Positions 24,684 to 32,314 of a stretch of DNA of 33,841 nucleotides are shown here, one piece after another. The translations under genes and the position numbers were made by a program. The notes beneath the pieces were generated by a model, which worked only from the letters and a program-made list of their open reading frames with translations, ran no database searches and was not told where the DNA came from. The number at the start of each line of letters is the position of its first letter. Position 1 is the first letter of the stretch. Origin of the DNA: Planctomycetota bacterium (GTDB taxonomy: Bacteria; Planctomycetota; UBA1135; UBA2386); assembly GCA_947444055.1 (NCBI GenBank), contig CANEYR010000040.1:1-33841 (forward strand), written 5' to 3'.

Positions 24684-24703
24684 GGCGCCGCCCTTGCGGC
24701 GCC
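24684..24703 (+). promoter_or_regulatory. Perfect 8-bp hairpin between the TPR gene and exbB
   Basis: GGCGCCGC (24684-24691), loop CCTT, GCGGCGCC (24696-24703). The stem is perfect and GC-only, with no T-run after it, so it is not a classical terminator. It could stabilise or process the mRNA between the TPR genes and the ExbB-ExbD-ExbD set, whose ATG is 49 bp downstream. Confidence 0.5.
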
Positions 24704-24752
24704 AATACGCGCGCGCAAACTGAACGACACCTCCGCGCCGCCACCATCGCCA

Positions 24753-25475
24753 ATGATCTTGAAGCAAGTGCCGTTTCTTCGTGTGCTCGCCGTTGGCGCA
24801 CCACTCTTGCTGGCCAGCTCGCTGCTGGCACAGGACCCGACGGTCGAAGCCCCGAGCACGATGAGCGAGGTGTTCGCCTACCAGAACGCTGGCATCATCG
24901 GCTACCTCATCATCGTGATGTCGGTCGTGGCACTCGCCATGGTGATCGAGAACTTCATGACGATCCAGCGCGCGAAACTGGCCCCGCCGGCAGTGCTCGA
25001 TGAGCTCGAATCGCTATTCGAAGGCGACAGCTTTCAGGAAGCCGTCGAACTGTGTGAACGCGACAAGAACTACCTAACCAACGTCGTCGGCGCCGGTCTG
25101 TCCAAGCTCGGCCACTCGTTCGAGACGATGCAAACGGCGGTGCGAGAGATGCAGACCGAGGAGTCGATCAAGCTGTTTCAGAAGATCGGCTGGTTGTCGA
25201 TGATCGCGGCGCTGGCGCCGATGATGGGCCTGTTCGGCACCGTCACCGGCATGTTCCAGACGTTCAGCGCCATCGCCGCAGCGGGCACCGGCGTCAGCCC
25301 GGACCAACTGGCGGGCGGCATCAAGATGGCGCTCATCACCACCATCTTCGGCCTCTCCGTCGCCATGCCAGTCAGCGTCGCCTTCTACGCGCTGCGCAAC
25401 CGCGTCATCCGCGCGTCGACCGAGATCAACGCGCTGTCCGAGGATCTCTTCGAGCGCTTCCGCGTGAAGGACTGA
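24753..25475 (+). CDS. MotA/TolQ/ExbB proton-channel family protein
   Basis: This is a 240-residue inner-membrane protein of the TolQ/ExbB family, the pentameric stator that works with ExbD/TolR dimers to use the proton gradient. An N-terminal signal-like segment (1-27, LLLASSLLAQ) precedes TM1 (48-68), a cytosolic loop (69-145), TM2 (146-170: GWLSMIAALAPMMGLFGTVTGM) and TM3 (191-215: MALITTIFGLSVAMPVSVAFYAL). The GLFGTVTGM and TTIFGL motifs are characteristic. The N-terminal signal resembles longer ExbB forms. It is followed after 7 bp by the first ExbD gene. The ATG at 24753 is the start that gives this family-like layout. Confidence 0.92.
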   Translation: MILKQVPFLRVLAVGAPLLLASSLLAQDPTVEAPSTMSEVFAYQNAGIIGYLIIVMSVVALAMVIENFMTIQRAKLAPPAVLDELESLFEGDSFQEAVELCERDKNYLTNVVGAGLSKLGHSFETMQTAVREMQTEESIKLFQKIGWLSMIAALAPMMGLFGTVTGMFQTFSAIAAAGTGVSPDQLAGGIKMALITTIFGLSVAMPVSVAFYALRNRVIRASTEINALSEDLFERFRVKD

Positions 25476-25482
25476 GCGCGGC

Positions 25483-26025
25483 ATGAACATCCGCAAGATG
25501 GTGCAAACGCCGGTCGAAATGGACATGACGCCCATGATCGACTGCGTGTTCTTGCTGATGATCTTCTTCGTGTTGGTCATCGACCTCAGTCAGAAGAACC
25601 TCGAAGACCTCGTGCTGCCGCGGGCGGTGTTCCAGCAGGCGGATGACCAGCCGTCCGAAAACCGCCCGATCATCAACGTGCTGCAGAACGGCGCCGTCGT
25701 CTACAACCGCCTGGTTGCCTACGACCCCGCGGTGCACCAGCAGAACTACGCACCCATCAAGGAACTGCTGCTGAGCATCCGCAAGACTGGCCTCGCCGAT
25801 GACCGGCTGCACCTCAAGGCCGAGACCTTGCCCGGCGGCACCATCGTGCAGCGCATCGACGAGCCGATTCTGATCCGCGCGGACAAGTGGACCGAATGGC
25901 ACCTCGTTGGCGAGATCATGCGGCAGTGCAGCCAACCCGACATCGCCTTCTGGAAGGTCGAACTGGCGCTGTCCGAAAAGGACAAAGAGACCGGCGAGAA
26001 GAACCCTGAGCGGTCGCCGAAATGA
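25483..26025 (+). CDS. ExbD/TolR family protein (first copy)
   Basis: This is a 180-residue protein with one N-terminal transmembrane helix (about 17-36) carrying the conserved proton-relay aspartate D20 in MDMTPMIDCVFLLMIFF, and a periplasmic domain ending in a Lys/Glu-rich tail. By family it dimerises inside the ExbB pentamer and transmits force to a periplasmic partner. The ATG follows the ExbB stop by 7 bp, and its stop overlaps the next start (ATGA), so the three genes are translationally linked. Confidence 0.92.
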   Translation: MNIRKMVQTPVEMDMTPMIDCVFLLMIFFVLVIDLSQKNLEDLVLPRAVFQQADDQPSENRPIINVLQNGAVVYNRLVAYDPAVHQQNYAPIKELLLSIRKTGLADDRLHLKAETLPGGTIVQRIDEPILIRADKWTEWHLVGEIMRQCSQPDIAFWKVELALSEKDKETGEKNPERSPK

Positions 26026-26573
26026 GCCTGCTCGACGACGCCCAGGAAGAGGTCAAGCCCGACATGACGCCGATGATCGACGTCGTGTTCTTGATGATCA
26101 TCTTCTTCATCTGCATCGACTTCAAAGTGCTGGAGTCGAAGCTGCCGGCCTACCTGCCAAAGGACCGGGGCAGCCACGGCTCCTTGCTGCAACCACAGGA
26201 ACAGCTGGCCGTGAAGGTCTTCGTCGAAAGTGAAGGCACCAAGAACTACCCCGATGGCGTCAGTCCGGGGGCGATCAGCGACGACACCAAGCGCCCCTTC
26301 CGCTTTGTGCTCAGCGGTCATCGCGTGCGCTGGGAAATCGGCCCCAAGCCCTTCTCCAGCCTTGAGCAGGCCAAAGCCGAGTTGGCGCGCGTCGCGGCCG
26401 ACCCGGGCAGCCAGATCCCGGACAAGGCCAAGGGTGGCCGCAAACTGCTGGGTTGCGTGATCGAGGCCTATGCCGGCACCTACTACGAGGACGTCGTCAA
26501 AACGGCCGACGCCTGCAAGGAAGCGGGCTTCACAGAAATCCATTTCGGCAGCGGCGGCGGTCCCAAGAAGTGA
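26022..26573 (+). CDS. ExbD/TolR family protein (second copy)
   Basis: This is a 183-residue protein, again with a single N-terminal helix and the proton-relay aspartate at D20 (PDMTPMIDVVFLMIIFF). It differs from the first copy in its periplasmic part (KVLESKLPAYLPKDRG; a later domain with LLGCVIEAYAGTYYEDVVKTADACKEAGFTEIHFG, the ExbD C-terminal pattern). Paired, non-identical ExbD subunits suggest a heterodimer inside one ExbB ring. The start overlaps the previous stop by four bases (ATGA). Confidence 0.92.
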   Translation: MSLLDDAQEEVKPDMTPMIDVVFLMIIFFICIDFKVLESKLPAYLPKDRGSHGSLLQPQEQLAVKVFVESEGTKNYPDGVSPGAISDDTKRPFRFVLSGHRVRWEIGPKPFSSLEQAKAELARVAADPGSQIPDKAKGGRKLLGCVIEAYAGTYYEDVVKTADACKEAGFTEIHFGSGGGPKK

Positions 26574-26911
26574 TGTGCAGTGCGCCGCCGGATGGCCGGA
26601 GCCCATGGTCGGTGTCCCCACCTGGCCTTGTCCGCAAATGACGTGAAGACGAGCTGAAAAAGCGCTGGCACGCCGGGGAACACGTGGCTACGTTGCCGCG
26701 GCCTTCGGCTGGCTTGATGCCAAACCGGAGGTTACTGCTCTGTTGCGGGCAACAAGTCCCTCTCGATCGGCCGCTCATCAGAATCGTCCCTCTGATTGGC
26801 GACGGTGCTTTCCGCACCGTGTAGTCCACCGATCGCTTGTAGTCAGGCACAGGAGCGGGGTTCCGTGTTCCACGGAGCCTACGCAATCTCGCAAGCACTC
26901 AGCGTGAACCG
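26574..26911 (+). other. 338-bp upstream region of the second secretin gene
   Basis: No gene is visible, and there is no T-rich terminator after the second ExbD. The last 170 bp can form several hairpins, annotated separately. No clear promoter hexamers or Shine-Dalgarno are seen before the ATG at 26912. Confidence 0.5.
26741..26879 (+). promoter_or_regulatory. Structured leader candidate with a three-way junction
   Basis: Read as RNA, four helices are visible by eye. TGTTG/CAACA (26741-26745, 26750-26754) has a CGGG loop. CGATCGG/CCGATCG (26764-26770, 26829-26835) closes a junction holding ATCAGA/TCTGAT (26777-26782, 26791-26796; 8-nt loop) and ACGGTGC/GCACCGT (26802-26808, 26814-26820; loop TTTCC). 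A further 9-bp stem GGTTCCGTG/CACGGAGCC with a TTC loop (one G-U pair) spans 26859-26879, 32 nt before the secretin 2 ATG. It matches no riboswitch class I can name. Pairing by chance in GC-rich DNA remains possible. Confidence 0.42.
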
Positions 26912-29494
26912 ATGGCTCTCGAACATTCGCGCCTACTCGCTGCCTCTTTGACTGCCGCCGTGTTGAGCACCTCTTGCTCAACTCCCACGGGGGCAAACGA
27001 ACCATCCGACCCGACCGATCCGGCTAGCCGGACGGCGTCGTCGAGCCCGCAAGATCCTCAGGGAGGAACCCTGGAGGACCGCGTGCGCGAAGAACGCCGC
27101 AAGGCGCTCGTCGATAACTACCTGCGCGCCGCCCAATCGCTGCGCTCCAACGGTTCCCTGGAGGGAGCCAAAATGGAGCTGCTGAAGGCGAAGGACTTGG
27201 CGCCAGGCAACCCCGAGGTGCTGTCGCTGCTGGCTTCGGTGCAAGCCGAGTTGGGCGAACCCACCGGCCGCGTCACCACGTGGTCGGACGAGCAATTGCG
27301 CATCCGCCAGATTGGCGAAGAACGCGCCCGGACGTCGGTGCAATCGAACTTGCAGAAGGCGGAGCAAATGTCCGCCGCCCGCAACTTCGACGGCGCCATC
27401 GAAGAGCTGCGCATCGCCGCGCTCGCGATCGAAGTGAAGCAGGACATGAGTTGGGAGACCTTGCCGCAACAGGTCAAAGCAGCACAAGTCGAAGCCGACC
27501 GGCAATACACCGAACAACAACGCGCCAGCCAAGCCGCGTTGACGGCTGAGCAGGCGGAACAACTGCGCCGCCAGTACGCCGAGACCGAAGCCCGCCGCCG
27601 CGCTCACGTCGATACCCTCATCCAGCAATCGCAGGTCGCCTTCGAAGCGCGCCAATTCCAACGGTCGCAAGACCTCGCCCAACGGGCGATGGAAATTGAG
27701 CCCCAAAACGGCATCGCCTACGAGATGCACAATGCCGCGGTCAAGGCCGCGCGCGACCACAGCAACGACGACTACTGGCGCACGCGCGCCCTCGAGATCC
27801 GCAAGATGCTCGAGGCTGATGAAGACCTCAAGGTCCCCCAGACCGACGTCCTGGTGATGGATGCAACTACATGGGACAAGGCCAATGCGCGCACGGCGCA
27901 CGAGTCAGCCGGTGTTGTCAGCGACCCGCAGGACGAAGCCGTTTGGGCGCAGGTTCGCTCGGCCCAAGTCGGCCGTCTCTCCTACACGGAAGAAACTGGC
28001 GACTTCAACGAGGTCGTCAAGAACCTCAACCTGATCACCGGCGTGCAGATCATCACGACGCCGGAAGCGCGCGAGTTGATCACCGGCGAGAGCCTCAAGC
28101 TGCAGATCGACCTCGTCGCTTCGATGACGCTCGAGAACTTCTTGAACCACATGGTAGGTCGCAGCGTCAACCTCGCCTGGACGGTCAAGAACGGCGTCGT
28201 GGTGATTGGCAACAAGTCGCAGGCGGCTGGCACGATCGCCAACAAGATCTACTCCGTGAAGGATTTGATCTTCATGCGCACGCCGTTCGAAGCGCCGCGC
28301 ATCCGGGACATCCCGGGCGAAGGCACCGACGACACGCCGCGCACCGGTAGCGAAGGCGACGAATTGAAGGCGGGCATCGAAATCGCCGACCTCGTCACAG
28401 CCCTCAAGGAAGCGACGGACCCCAAGTACTGGGAAACCGAAGGCGTCGAACTGCGCGCCGAAGACTCGGGCCTGTTGTCGGTCAAGGCGAGCCCTGAGAT
28501 GCAGGCCCGCATCATCGGCGTTCTGAAGGACATGCGGCGCTTCCAGACGCCGATCGTCACCGTCGACTCGAAGTTCCTGACGATCTCGCGCAACTTCCTG
28601 CAAGAGCTCGGCATCGACTTCCGCGGTCTTGGCGGCTCCGGCAACAAGGGCAGCGTCGTCTCGCTCGACGACGTCACCAACGGCCTCGTCAACAACGCCT
28701 CGGAAGGCCGCGACAATGGCGGCACTGGTGACCCCGCCGCCAATCCGTTGGCCGGCGCGTTCTACAACGACGGTGGCGATGGCGACGTTCGCGCTCGCAC
28801 CGAGAACTACTTCGCGAGTGACCTCGGCCGCGTGCTGAGCTCGACCGGCGGCCTCACCGCCGGTTGGACGCTGATCGACGACACGCAGCTCAACATGATT
28901 CTGCGCGCCGTTGAGAAGCGCCAAGATGGCGAAGTCGTCAACAGCCAGATCCTGTCCGTGGTCAACAAGGGCAGGGGCCACGTCGCGGTGATCAACCAGA
29001 CGGCCTATGTCCGCGACTTCGACGTCGAAGTCGCCCAAGCGGCGTTCATCGCCGACCCGAAGGTCGACGTCATCCAGGACGGCATCGTGCTGGACGTGTC
29101 GCCAATCATCCTGAACGACCGCAAGTACATCCTGCTCAACCTCAATCCGACGGTTGCCGAACTGCAGCGCCCGATTCCGACGTTCACGACGTCGCTCGCT
29201 GGTTCGACGCTGCCAGTCACGGTGCAACTGCCCAACCTGACGGTGACGAACTTCGCCACCACGGTCAAGGTGCCGGACGGCGGCACGGTGTTGCTCGGCG
29301 GCCTGCGTCAGGTCCTGACCAAGGAACGGCGCGCAGAAATCCCGCTGCTGGCTCGCCTGCCGCTGATCTCGTTCCTGTTCAAGCAGGAAGGCACGGCCGA
29401 CGAGAACCGCAGCCTGATGGTGATGGTGCGCGCGCAGATCACGGACGTCGTCAACGACGGCCCGAACAGCGCGCGCGGCATGCTGCGTCGTTGA
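26912..29494 (+). CDS. Lipoprotein-like secretin with N-terminal TPR-like domain (copy 2)
   Basis: This is an 860-residue paralogue of the first secretin with the same order of parts. The signal (MALEHSRLLAASLTAAVLSTS) ends in C22, but with Ser rather than Leu at -3, so the lipobox is weak. TPR-like helices follow (about 60-300), including a Gln/Glu/Arg-rich helix (QAALTAEQAEQLRRQYAETE). Then come an STN/N0-like domain (about 363-435), an N-domain (VDSKFLTISRNFLQELGIDF near 550) and the secretin channel (about 653-850) ending in IPLLARLPLISFLFKQ and RSLMVMVRAQITDV. The C-terminus lacks the hydrophobic ILILI stretch of copy 1. The two may form separate pores or a mixed ring. The start is the ATG at 26912. 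Confidence 0.88.
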   Translation: MALEHSRLLAASLTAAVLSTSCSTPTGANEPSDPTDPASRTASSSPQDPQGGTLEDRVREERRKALVDNYLRAAQSLRSNGSLEGAKMELLKAKDLAPGNPEVLSLLASVQAELGEPTGRVTTWSDEQLRIRQIGEERARTSVQSNLQKAEQMSAARNFDGAIEELRIAALAIEVKQDMSWETLPQQVKAAQVEADRQYTEQQRASQAALTAEQAEQLRRQYAETEARRRAHVDTLIQQSQVAFEARQFQRSQDLAQRAMEIEPQNGIAYEMHNAAVKAARDHSNDDYWRTRALEIRKMLEADEDLKVPQTDVLVMDATTWDKANARTAHESAGVVSDPQDEAVWAQVRSAQVGRLSYTEETGDFNEVVKNLNLITGVQIITTPEARELITGESLKLQIDLVASMTLENFLNHMVGRSVNLAWTVKNGVVVIGNKSQAAGTIANKIYSVKDLIFMRTPFEAPRIRDIPGEGTDDTPRTGSEGDELKAGIEIADLVTALKEATDPKYWETEGVELRAEDSGLLSVKASPEMQARIIGVLKDMRRFQTPIVTVDSKFLTISRNFLQELGIDFRGLGGSGNKGSVVSLDDVTNGLVNNASEGRDNGGTGDPAANPLAGAFYNDGGDGDVRARTENYFASDLGRVLSSTGGLTAGWTLIDDTQLNMILRAVEKRQDGEVVNSQILSVVNKGRGHVAVINQTAYVRDFDVEVAQAAFIADPKVDVIQDGIVLDVSPIILNDRKYILLNLNPTVAELQRPIPTFTTSLAGSTLPVTVQLPNLTVTNFATTVKVPDGGTVLLGGLRQVLTKERRAEIPLLARLPLISFLFKQEGTADENRSLMVMVRAQITDVVNDGPNSARGMLRR

Positions 29495-29536
29495 TCGCGA
29501 AGAAACTGATCGCGAAGAAACTGATCGCTAGGAACG
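29492..29536 (+). repeat. Tandem repeat, 15-bp unit x3, starting at the secretin 2 stop codon
   Basis: TGATCGCGAAGAAAC occurs at 29492-29506 and 29507-29521, with a diverged third copy at 29522-29536. The first unit begins with the gene's own TGA, and the 15-bp period places additional in-frame TGA codons at 29507 and 29522. Confidence 0.9.
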
Positions 29537-29552
29537 CAAACGGATCGCACCC

Positions 29553-29595
29553 TGCGGGTCACAAGGCAACTGCCGAGTGACCCGCATTCCTTTCT
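29553..29595 (+). terminator. Intrinsic terminator after secretin 2
   Basis: TGCGGGTCAC (29553-29562) and GTGACCCGCA (29577-29586) form a perfect 10-bp stem. The 14-nt loop can form a small inner hairpin. TTCCTTTCT follows (29587-29595). It lies 58 bp after the secretin stop, beyond the repeat array, and should end the cluster transcript before the HAD gene. Confidence 0.8.
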
Positions 29596-29646
29596 AGACC
29601 CAGCATGCCCTTGCGAGAGCAGGGTGGATGGCGGACAACTGTCGCC

Positions 29647-30369
29647 GTGACGAAGGCACTGGACGCGATCTTCTTCGACATCGACGACACGTTGTTCTCG
29701 ACGACCGTCTTCGCTGACAAGGCCCGGCGCGCCGCCGTCGACGCCATGATCCGGGCCGGCCTGGCCGCCGACCGCACCGATGCTCTGCGCGAGCTCGATG
29801 ACGTCATCGCCGAGTTCTCGAGCAACTACGGCGGCCACTTCGACAAGGTGCTCGACCGACTCGGCCCCGAGTCGTTCGACGGCCACAACCGCGCGGTGAT
29901 CGTGGCGGCTGGCGTCGTCGCCTACCACGCCACCAAGTGGCGCGAATTGAAGGTCTATGACGACGTCTACGAAGTGCTCAAGTGGCTCGGTAGCACATCG
30001 CTGGTGCGCGGCATCATCTCGGCAGGCATCACCATCAAGCAGGCAGAGAAGTTGGTGCGGCTGGAAGTGCTCGAGTTCCTAACCCCCTCGGCGATCTTCT
30101 TCACCGACCAAGTCGGCTTCAGCAAACCCAACCCCAAGCTCTACCGCCGCGTTCTCCAGCGCGTGAAGTTGCAGGCCCAGCGCTGCTTGTATGTCGGCGA
30201 CAACCCGACCCACGACATCGACCCGTGCAACATGGAAGGCTGGTCGACGGTGCGCATTCGCCGCAGTGGGCGCCATTCGCAAGAGGAAGGCGCCACCAAG
30301 CCCAAGCACGAGATCCGCGATTTCTTCGAGCTGCGCCGCCTGCTGCAGGACGAGTACGGCGTCAAGTGA
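29647..30369 (+). CDS. HAD superfamily hydrolase, TIGR02253-like
   Basis: This is a 240-residue HAD-type phosphatase from a GTG at 29647. All four motifs are present: nucleophile D11 and acid D13 in FFDIDDTLF, S125 in GIISAG, K160 in GFSKPNPKLY, and D185/D190 in YVGDNPTHDID. The cap region (NYGGHFDKVLDRL, VVAYHATKWREL, ITIKQAEKLVRLEVLEFL) closely follows the TIGR02253 subfamily, which I recall mainly from archaea. The substrate is unknown, probably a phosphorylated metabolite. An ATG at 29605 would add 14 residues before the motif-I strand and is less likely on family length; neither start has a clear Shine-Dalgarno. It is convergent with the actin gene. Confidence 0.85.
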   Translation: MTKALDAIFFDIDDTLFSTTVFADKARRAAVDAMIRAGLAADRTDALRELDDVIAEFSSNYGGHFDKVLDRLGPESFDGHNRAVIVAAGVVAYHATKWRELKVYDDVYEVLKWLGSTSLVRGIISAGITIKQAEKLVRLEVLEFLTPSAIFFTDQVGFSKPNPKLYRRVLQRVKLQAQRCLYVGDNPTHDIDPCNMEGWSTVRIRRSGRHSQEEGATKPKHEIRDFFELRRLLQDEYGVK

Positions 30370-30379
30370 CCGAGGCCGC

Positions 30380-30396
30380 GGCGGCTGGTCGCCGCC
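30380..30396. terminator. Short stem-loop between convergent HAD and actin genes
   Basis: GGCGGC (30380-30385), loop TGGTC, GCCGCC (30391-30396) lies in the 36-bp gap between the two stops. It has no T-run on either side, so it would be at most a weak bidirectional 3' hairpin. Confidence 0.35.
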
Positions 30397-30405
30397 ACCC
30401 CCGCT

Positions 30406-31479
30406 CTACTTCAGTTGCTCCCAGAAATCGGCGGGCATGTCGTGCGCAATCTTCAAGGCACCATTGGCGCCGCCGTAGATCGGCTCCTCGATGCGAATGA
30501 CCTTGCCACTGCCGAGGCGTTCTTTCATCGCCTTCTCCACGGCCGAGTCGAGGCCCTTCACCATCGAGCCGCCACCCGCGAGCAGCACACGGTTCTTCAA
30601 CCGGTTCTGGAACTCTGGGTCAAACGTCGCGACCAGTTTGTGAATGCCCTTCACGATCGGGTCGATCAGGATGGAACAGGCGGCTCGGATGGCATCGGTC
30701 AGGTCGAACGGCGTCGGCTTGCCGTCGACTGGCAACTCAACGATGCACCGCTCGGCAGCTTCGCCGACGAAGCCATAGCGTTCCTTGATGTCCTTCACCA
30801 TGTGGATGGTGAACTGCGCGCCTTTGCAGGTCTCCGTGATGCGTCGACTCAACTCGGCATCGACGGCGTCGCCGGCGGTATCGAACATCACCTGGTCGGC
30901 CTCTTCCGGCATGGTGCCGTGCATGCGGCACATGTCCGTCGTGCCGGCGCCAATGTCGATGACCAGCACGTCCTCGAGCCAGTCGAGTCCGTAGGCCACC
31001 GAGAACGGCTCGCTGCACAGCATCACCGAGTCGACGTGCGCCCGCGCCGCTTCGATGATCGCTTCGCGGTTCTTCACGGAAGCCTCGGCCGGCGCCCCGA
31101 TCACGCAGTAGACCAGCTCGTCTTTGCGCGGCTTCGCCAAGCGAACGGCTTCGCCAATCAGATCGGTCGCAGCCTTCAGGTTGGCCTTCGCTTCGGCGTC
31201 CATGGTGGCGTCGCCGGTGAACTTCAGCACACCCTTCTCAAGCGGCTTGTAGAGCTTCAGCGACAAGCGCTTCTCGAGCGCCTCCTTGCCGAACAGCACG
31301 TCCTTCTTGAGCAGCTTGTGGCTGACGACGTCCTTCGGATAGCCCACCATCGAATAGACCGTCTCCCGCACGCCATTGCTGGCGGACACCGAGGTCCGCG
31401 ACGTGCCGAGGTCCATCCCGATGTAGAGCACACCGTGGTCCTTCTTCTGGCCCTCGCCCGTTTCTTTTGTCTCGCTCAT
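30406..31479 (-). CDS. MamK-like bacterial actin
   Basis: This is a 357-residue actin-fold ATPase. Phosphate-1 is LYIGMDLGTSRTSV (D23), phosphate-2 is VLVIDIGAGTTDM (171-183, D175) and the adenosine motif is LLAGGGSMVKGL (299-310). It resembles magnetosome MamK in segments that other actins lack: VGYPKDVVSHKLL (45-57), a PLEKGVL region, VIGAPAEAS, LCSEPFSVAYGLD (154-166, with E157 at the position of MamK's catalytic Glu), and the closing GALKIAHDMPADFWEQLK, close to MamK's own C-terminus. ATP hydrolysis and filament formation are therefore expected. The ATG at 31479 has AAGGAAA about 7 nt upstream, better than 31521. It is cotranscribed with the coiled-coil gene (31-bp gap). No magnetosome gene accompanies it. 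Confidence 0.88.
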   Translation of the reverse strand: MSETKETGEGQKKDHGVLYIGMDLGTSRTSVSASNGVRETVYSMVGYPKDVVSHKLLKKDVLFGKEALEKRLSLKLYKPLEKGVLKFTGDATMDAEAKANLKAATDLIGEAVRLAKPRKDELVYCVIGAPAEASVKNREAIIEAARAHVDSVMLCSEPFSVAYGLDWLEDVLVIDIGAGTTDMCRMHGTMPEEADQVMFDTAGDAVDAELSRRITETCKGAQFTIHMVKDIKERYGFVGEAAERCIVELPVDGKPTPFDLTDAIRAACSILIDPIVKGIHKLVATFDPEFQNRLKNRVLLAGGGSMVKGLDSAVEKAMKERLGSGKVIRIEEPIYGGANGALKIAHDMPADFWEQLK

Positions 31480-31510
31480 CGTTTTGTTTCCTTGAGGCTG
31501 ACCGTGATTC

Positions 31511-32314
31511 TCATGCCCCACCCTGAGCCTTCTTTTGCAGCTTCAGGTTCGCCTGGAAGATCCCGGACATCAGTTCTTTCTTCTTCTCACCTTGGCCATC
31601 GCCCCCGGCGACGCCCTGCACTTCGCGGTAGACCGATGAAATGCCGCCGTCCACGTTCTTTTGGGCGGCAACCAGCTGCAAGCGCTGCTCGGTCACGACC
31701 AAGTTGTCATTCAGCTTCTTGATGCGGCGCTGCAGGTTGTCGACTTCGCGATCGTGCAGCGTACGTCGCGCGGCCTCAGCCGATTGACGCTCGCCGCTGA
31801 CGACATCCAGCACCAGCTCCATCAGTCGCTGCTCGACCGTCGACAGCGACGCGCTCCCTGACTGCGCCAAGGACTGCACGACCTCGGTCACCTTGCGGGC
31901 GATCGCGGCGTTTTCGCCTTCGTAGCGATTCGCCAACCCCAAGGCATCCTGCTCCAGCCGGAGTTGCAGGGCTTGGTTCTGCTGCGTCAACTCGCGCCGC
32001 AGTTGGTCGACCTCGTCTTCGGCGCGTTCCCGCTGCTCTTCCACCTCGCTCTTCTGGCGCTGCAGGTCTTCGTTGGTGCGCAGCATGCGCAAGAACTCAG
32101 CCTTGGTCGCGTCCGCGATCGCCTCGCGCTCGACGCCGACCAAGCGCGACTTCAAGCTGCGGTGAACAGCCGCCTCGATCAACGCCGTGATGCGGTCGAG
32201 CCCGAGCACGTTGACCTGCTGCACGCCCTTCTTCCTGAGACTGTCGAGCGAGGTGCGGAACGACAGCTGGCGCACCGCGTCCTTCAGCGTTTCCTTGAAG
32301 CCCGCCACCGTCAC
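31511..32314 (-). CDS. Coiled-coil protein, putative actin-filament partner
   Basis: This is a 267-residue cytosolic protein without recognised family. An N-terminal region (about 1-80: FKETLKDAVRQLSFRTSLDSLRKKG, VNVLGLDRITALIEAAVHRSLKSRLVG) may be a small domain. Residues about 80-130 (EDLQRQKSEVEEQRERAEDEVDQLRREL) and 185-225 (VDNLQRRIKKLNDNLVVTEQRLQL) are strong heptad-rich coiled coils. The C-terminus is basic (KKKELMSGIFQANLKLQKKAQGG). The start is the GTG at 32314, with GAAGG 3-4 nt upstream, overlapping the upstream gene's stop (GTGA). Position between the actin and the P-loop ATPase suggests it links them; this is inference. Confidence 0.78.
   Translation of the reverse strand: MTVAGFKETLKDAVRQLSFRTSLDSLRKKGVQQVNVLGLDRITALIEAAVHRSLKSRLVGVEREAIADATKAEFLRMLRTNEDLQRQKSEVEEQRERAEDEVDQLRRELTQQNQALQLRLEQDALGLANRYEGENAAIARKVTEVVQSLAQSGSASLSTVEQRLMELVLDVVSGERQSAEAARRTLHDREVDNLQRRIKKLNDNLVVTEQRLQLVAAQKNVDGGISSVYREVQGVAGGDGQGEKKKELMSGIFQANLKLQKKAQGGA

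Noticed and set aside
24753..26573. Tol-Pal or TonB system
   Set aside because: ExbB/ExbD proteins are present, but TolA, TolB, Pal, TonB and TonB-dependent receptors are absent here.
26741..26879. Known riboswitch class or tRNA
   Set aside because: The helices do not show the conserved loops of purine, TPP, cobalamin, SAM or c-di-GMP riboswitches that I can recall, nor a tRNA cloverleaf.
17798..29494. Type II secretion or type IV pilus cluster
   Set aside because: Secretins are present but no secretion ATPase, inner-membrane platform protein, prepilin or prepilin peptidase is found.
30406..31479. Magnetosome gene island
   Set aside because: Only the MamK-like actin is present; no mamA, B, E, I, L, M, O, P or Q-type gene is in the window.
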